From contig DGWL01000018.1 in assembly GCA_002396125.1 (NCBI GenBank), forward strand, positions 1 through 8,595: a stretch of 8,595 nucleotides of DNA, read 5' to 3'. This document shows, in pieces, positions 7,585-8,595 of the stretch (the stretch's first letter is position 1; the number at the start of each line of letters is the position of its first letter). This DNA is from Porphyromonadaceae bacterium UBA4259. Lineage in GTDB: Bacteria; Bacteroidota; Bacteroidia; Bacteroidales; Muribaculaceae. The translations under genes and the position numbers were made by a program. The notes below the pieces were generated by a model. That model searched no databases. It was not told the DNA's origin and worked only from the letters and a program-made list of their open reading frames with translations.

Positions 7585-8595
7585 TGGCTAGAAAAATGAA
7601 AAGAACATCTTTACTGGCTATCATGGCATTATGCCTATTATTGGTATCATGCGTGCAGAATGCCAAGATTAGTGTAAACTTTGCCGATCATTCGTTCGAT
7701 GGCAAGAAGGCCTATTTAACCAATTATGACACTGGCGACACTATCGACAGCGTCACCGTGATAGAAAAGCATCTTGCGTTGGAAACAAGTGTTGACACAG
7801 CATTTTTCGCTCGTCTAATTGTTGACGGCAATCGCTATGGCTTTATTGTTGAGCCTGGTGAAATTAACGTGGAATGGGGTGCCGACAATGTTACTGCCCA
7901 TGGCACCGCACTTAATGACCGGCTTAATGCCATTAATAATGAACTTGACAAGCTTGATGCCGAGTGGGAGCGGATAGGTGTTAAACTCAACGAAGAGTCA
8001 ATTACCGAAGACGAGGCCGAGAAGATAAATGCCAAGCTCGAGAAGCAACAACTTGCCATTTTCCACAAGGCCTACACCTCCAACAGCGATAATGCTATGG
8101 GAGGATGGGCGTTCACACAGTTCCTTAATTTTGGTGGGTTTAACCTCAGCCAGATTGACTCGATTTTTGCAACAGCACCCAAGTGTTTCCTAAACCTTAA
8201 GCGGGTGAAAAAGGCGCGCGCCGATGCTGTTGCGGTTGAAAACACTGCCGAGGGAAAACGCTTCACCGATTTTTCTTTGCGCACTGATGGTAGTAAGATA
8301 GAAAAGCTCAGCGACTATGTGGGTCGTGATGGGAGTTTTACACTGGTCGACTTCTGGGCAAGTTGGTGTGGCCCGTGTCGCATGGAAATCAAGGGCTCGC
8401 TCATGAAACTCTATGAAAAATACAATGGCCACGGGTTGCAAATCATTGGCGTGGCAGTGTGGGATAAACCCGATGATACTAAAGCGGCCATTAAGCAGCT
8501 CTCAATCCCATGGCATGTCATTGTCCCCGACCATTATGCCACCGAGCCTACCGATCTCTATGGCATAGCTGGCATACCTCACATAATGCTCATAG
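7584..8595 (+). CDS. DUF4369/TlpA-like thioredoxin-fold lipoprotein, 3' end cut by window
   Basis: Open from 7584 to the window edge (337 complete codons, no stop), so the protein is incomplete here. The N-terminus has a lipoprotein signal: basic start, hydrophobic core and lipobox LVSC with Cys23, so lipid anchoring facing the periplasm or surface is expected. Residues about 28-115 resemble the DUF4369 beta-domain (IDSV near 54; FIVEPGEINVEW; AHGTALNDRLN). A charged helical linker follows (about 110-165). A thioredoxin/redoxin domain begins near 228 (FTDFSLRTDG), with FWASWCGPC giving the redox pair Cys262/Cys265 and the expected cis-proline at Pro332 (GIPH). The family includes periplasmic thiol-disulfide oxidoreductases of the TlpA/ResA type; the partner is unknown. 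The ATG at 7584 overlaps the TAA of the preceding gene by one base, suggesting translational coupling. An in-frame ATG at 7596, with a GAAAAATG context, is an equally credible start and leaves lipobox and domains intact. Confidence 0.9.
   Translation, partial: MARKMKRTSLLAIMALCLLLVSCVQNAKISVNFADHSFDGKKAYLTNYDTGDTIDSVTVIEKHLALETSVDTAFFARLIVDGNRYGFIVEPGEINVEWGADNVTAHGTALNDRLNAINNELDKLDAEWERIGVKLNEESITEDEAEKINAKLEKQQLAIFHKAYTSNSDNAMGGWAFTQFLNFGGFNLSQIDSIFATAPKCFLNLKRVKKARADAVAVENTAEGKRFTDFSLRTDGSKIEKLSDYVGRDGSFTLVDFWASWCGPCRMEIKGSLMKLYEKYNGHGLQIIGVAVWDKPDDTKAAIKQLSIPWHVIVPDHYATEPTDLYGIAGIPHIMLI

Overview
The window looks like a chromosomal segment of a Bacteroidota gut-type bacterium, most likely order Bacteroidales (Prevotellaceae or Muribaculaceae would fit, but the sequence alone does not settle the family). 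The grounds are a C-terminal sorting-type tail of the kind found in Prevotella/Muribaculum-like surface proteins, a DUF4369-type thioredoxin lipoprotein, a GH3-serine hydrolase fusion of Bacteroidota type, almost no Shine-Dalgarno sequences, A-rich leaders before start codons, and TAnnTTTG -7 promoter elements upstream of the divergent gene pair.

Layout. Positions 1-1368 (+) hold the 3' part of a secreted or surface multidomain protein: fibronectin-III remnant, choice-of-anchor-J-like jelly roll, second FN3-like domain, carbohydrate-binding/SusE-like domain and C-terminal sorting tail. A bidirectional intrinsic terminator (1393-1432) separates it from a convergent 16S rRNA m5C methyltransferase of the RsmF type (1483-2871, -). 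An AT-rich divergent promoter region (2872-3038) lies between that gene and a co-directional cluster of three envelope genes on the + strand. These are a UshA-like 5'-nucleotidase (3039-4559), a 997-residue NagZ-like GH3 plus beta-lactamase-family fusion (4591-7584), and a DUF4369/TlpA-like thioredoxin lipoprotein (7584 to the window edge, incomplete).

How the genes may work together. The + strand cluster is tightly packed (31 nt, then a 1-nt stop/start overlap) with no terminator visible inside it, so it is probably one operon. All three products carry export signals. One plausible reading is periplasmic salvage and envelope maintenance: dephosphorylation of nucleotides, removal of N-acetylglucosamine from cell-wall fragments combined with a serine D,D-peptidase/esterase-like activity, and thiol-disulfide control. 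That joint role is an inference from context. The methyltransferase is an unrelated housekeeping gene.

I found no tRNA, rRNA, CRISPR array, insertion sequence, phage gene or attachment site. The most unusual item is the two-enzyme fusion protein; nothing here clearly amounts to an undescribed system.
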